Shown here: piece by piece, positions 62,553-64,000 of the stretch
Layout: the number at the start of each line of letters is the position of its first letter
How positions within the stretch are numbered: position 1 is the first letter of the stretch
Source: Paenibacillus artemisiicola
Lineage (GTDB): Bacteria; Bacillota; Bacilli; Paenibacillales; Paenibacillaceae
Assembly (NCBI RefSeq): GCF_017652985.1
Contig: NZ_JAGGDJ010000019.1
Location: forward strand, 33,777-97,776
Direction: 5' to 3'
Length of the DNA stretch: 64,000 nucleotides
The notes under the pieces: model-generated
Database searches by the model: none
What the model saw: only the letters and a program-made list of their open reading frames with translations
Told to the model about the DNA's origin: nothing
Translations under genes and position numbers: made by a program

Positions 62553-63539
62553 TCAGGTTTGCGGCACCCAGTCCCGCACCCCGTTATCTTCGATGATCCC
62601 CAAGGTCACGTCCGATATATCCGGATCCTGGAGCAGCTTGTCCCGCACGCGGAACTTCACGTCGTCGGCATCCGCGAGCGTCATGCCGACCTGCAGCTCG
62701 ATCAAACCTTCCACGTGATAGTAGCGTCCTTCCTGAATGACCCGCAGCTCGTTGATGTCGCAGACGCGCGGCTCGGCGAAAATCGTGTCCGTCACCCGGC
62801 GCTGGATTTCTTCCGGCGCCGCGACGCCGATCAGCCCGACCATGTTGTCGAAGCCGACCCGGAACGCCACGACCAGCATCAGCACGCCGATCAGGATGGT
62901 CGCCACGCCGTCCGCGACGGGCTTATCCGTCAGCGCGGTGATGACGATCGCCGCCAGCGCGAGCCCCGCGCCGGATACGGCGACCAGGTCTTCATAGAAC
63001 ACCAGGCGCGTCGGAGGCGCCGCGCGGCCCACCGATTTGAACGCGGCCCCCACGATTCCGAAGCCCTTCGCTTCGACGCGGGCCTCGTGCGTGATTTCTT
63101 TCATCGCCTTGACCAAGATGCTTCCGTCCACCGCCAGATTCAGCAGCAGCACGGCAATGCTGAGCCACAGGCTTTTGCTGCCGCCCTCGTGATTCGACAG
63201 GCTGTGCCAGCCTTCATGAATCGTCTCGTACGCCATGATGGTGACCACGATGACGGCAACCATGCAAAAAATATTGATGACCCGGCCGAAGCCGGTCGGA
63301 AATTTGCGCGTCGGGGCTTTCTCGGAGAGGACGCTGCCGACGAAGACGAAGCCTTGATTGATCGTATCGGCGAACGAGTGCATGGCGGAGGCGAACAAGG
63401 CGCTGCTCCCGCTCATCGAGGCGACGATGCCCTTCACCGCGGCAATGACCGCGTTGCCTCCCATGGCTATCGCGGATGATTTGTTTCCTTTCTTGACGAG
63501 CTGCCAGAAGCTTTCGTTCGATTCCGTTTCGGTTAACAT
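62553..63539 (-). CDS. Cation diffusion facilitator transporter
   Basis: 328 residues, six membrane helices and a C-terminal ferredoxin-like metal domain (VIQEGRYYHVEGLIELQVGM). Helix 2 has His54 and Asp58 (MHSFADTINQG); helix 5 has Glu183-Asp184 (FYEDLVAVSG) instead of the usual Asp/His pair, resembling the ZnT9 branch. Likely zinc or iron/proton antiport. Monocistronic. Confidence 0.92.
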   Translation of the reverse strand: MLTETESNESFWQLVKKGNKSSAIAMGGNAVIAAVKGIVASMSGSSALFASAMHSFADTINQGFVFVGSVLSEKAPTRKFPTGFGRVINIFCMVAVIVVTIMAYETIHEGWHSLSNHEGGSKSLWLSIAVLLLNLAVDGSILVKAMKEITHEARVEAKGFGIVGAAFKSVGRAAPPTRLVFYEDLVAVSGAGLALAAIVITALTDKPVADGVATILIGVLMLVVAFRVGFDNMVGLIGVAAPEEIQRRVTDTIFAEPRVCDINELRVIQEGRYYHVEGLIELQVGMTLADADDVKFRVRDKLLQDPDISDVTLGIIEDNGVRDWVPQT

Positions 63540-63663
63540 GAACAGGGTTCCTCCAATAAGGCGTATTTATCTACTATATAATCCATTAGTCGCCAATACG
63601 AATAATCCTTCGGCCTCGTTTCAGAATTCGGGAACATTTTACAAAACTCGCGAACCCAAACGC

Positions 63664-63696
63664 GAAAAAGCGGCCGCCCGGTCGGACAGCCGCTTC
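63664..63696 (-). terminator. Terminator of the ABC ATPase gene
   Basis: Stem agcggc.../...gccgct and five T on the minus strand, 36 bases past the stop at 63732. Confidence 0.8.
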
Positions 63697-63731
63697 GAAT
63701 CGTTCAAGCCGTATGAAACCCGGCGCGCGTA

Positions 63732-64000
63732 TCAGGAAGTCAGCGGAAAATGGCAGGCGACCTCGCGGTCGAGTCCGACCGGCCGGGCCAGCGGCTCCTC
63801 CGCCTGGCAGCGCGCCTGCGCGAACGGACAGCGCGGGTGGAACCGGCAGCCGGACGGCGGATTGACCGGCGAGGGCACCTCGCCCTGCAGCGCCACCCGG
63901 TCCCGTTGGCGTCCCGGCGACGGCTGCGGAATCGCCGACATGAGCGCCTGCGTGTACGGATGCGCCGGCCGCGCGAACAGCTCGTCCGCCGGCGCCACCT
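63732..64000 (-). CDS. Oligopeptide/dipeptide ABC transporter ATPase, C-terminal part
   Basis: Runs off the right edge; about 89 codons are present. The tail holds the oligopeptide-type signature LFARPAHPYTQALMSAIPQP and the Cys pattern GCRFHPRCPFAQARC typical of DppD/DppF/OppD/OppF subunits. The substrate of the transporter cannot be inferred from this end. Confidence 0.92.
   Translation of the reverse strand, partial: VAPADELFARPAHPYTQALMSAIPQPSPGRQRDRVALQGEVPSPVNPPSGCRFHPRCPFAQARCQAEEPLARPVGLDREVACHFPLTS

Noticed and set aside
35000..64000. Genomic island or prophage
   Set aside because: Many accessory regulators and enzymes but no integrase, transposase, tRNA boundary, phage gene or clear base-composition shift.

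Overview
The window looks like chromosome from a high-GC, spore-forming member of the Paenibacillaceae (Paenibacillus/Cohnella type). Evidence: an intact spoVAC-spoVAD-spoVAE cluster with a sigma-G-type promoter, the Firmicutes gene order yqeG-yqeH-aroE-yhbY-nadD-yqeK-rsfS beside comEA/comEB/comEC/comER and leuS, a T-box leader on leuS, strong GGAGG ribosome-binding sites, many TTG/GTG starts, and a large accessory set of AraC-regulated sugar genes. Because of the GC content nearly every real gene carries long shadow reading frames on the other strand; these are left out.

Layout. 1-281: start of an ECF sigma factor. 0.5-1.9 kb: a D-2-hydroxyacid dehydrogenase and a small unknown protein. 2.0-6.0 kb: a compact five-gene operon on the minus strand encoding a Tat-signal small subunit, a GMC flavoprotein with a cysteine cluster, TatC, TatA and a CuA-type copper lipoprotein, i.e. 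an exported dehydrogenase together with its own export machine and a candidate electron acceptor. 6.25-11.8 kb: one giant choice-of-anchor A / DUF11-repeat surface protein. 12-18.6 kb: competence genes comEC, comEB, comEA with metY between comEA and comEB, and divergent comER. 18.6-21.4 kb: leuS with T-box and sigma-A promoter. 21.5-27.7 kb: the yqe housekeeping operon (ribosome assembly, NAD, shikimate). 27.8-32.3 kb: MoxR/DUF58/transglutaminase operon. 32.4-34.4 kb: spoVA genes. 34.5-35.4 kb: a 33-residue membrane peptide and a nitroreductase.

35.5-64 kb is accessory and mainly concerns sugars: a Gfo/Idh oxidoreductase plus TIM-barrel epimerase with a divergent AraC regulator; an AraC-PhyH dioxygenase pair; an IDEAL-domain protein behind a two-operator promoter; a formate-dehydrogenase-like molybdoenzyme; an aldo/keto reductase; a TetR regulator and lipoteichoic-acid synthase; an operon of three short-chain dehydrogenases and an epimerase, translationally coupled, with a divergent AraC; a fucose/glycan cluster (LacI, FucI, GH116, GH43); an AHSA1 protein whose -35 box lies in a perfect palindrome; a second AraC-PhyH module with a small cysteine protein; a ZnT9-like cation diffusion facilitator; and the C-terminus of an oligopeptide-type ABC ATPase at the right edge.

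The most interesting item is the exported-dehydrogenase/Tat/CuA operon at 2.0-6.0 kb. Next come three regulatory architectures read directly from the DNA (two 23-bp operators at 40976-41087, the -35-straddling palindrome at 59475-59496, paired LacI operators at 58828-58851) and a probable ATC start codon for spoVAC. No tRNA, rRNA, CRISPR array, insertion sequence or prophage was seen.
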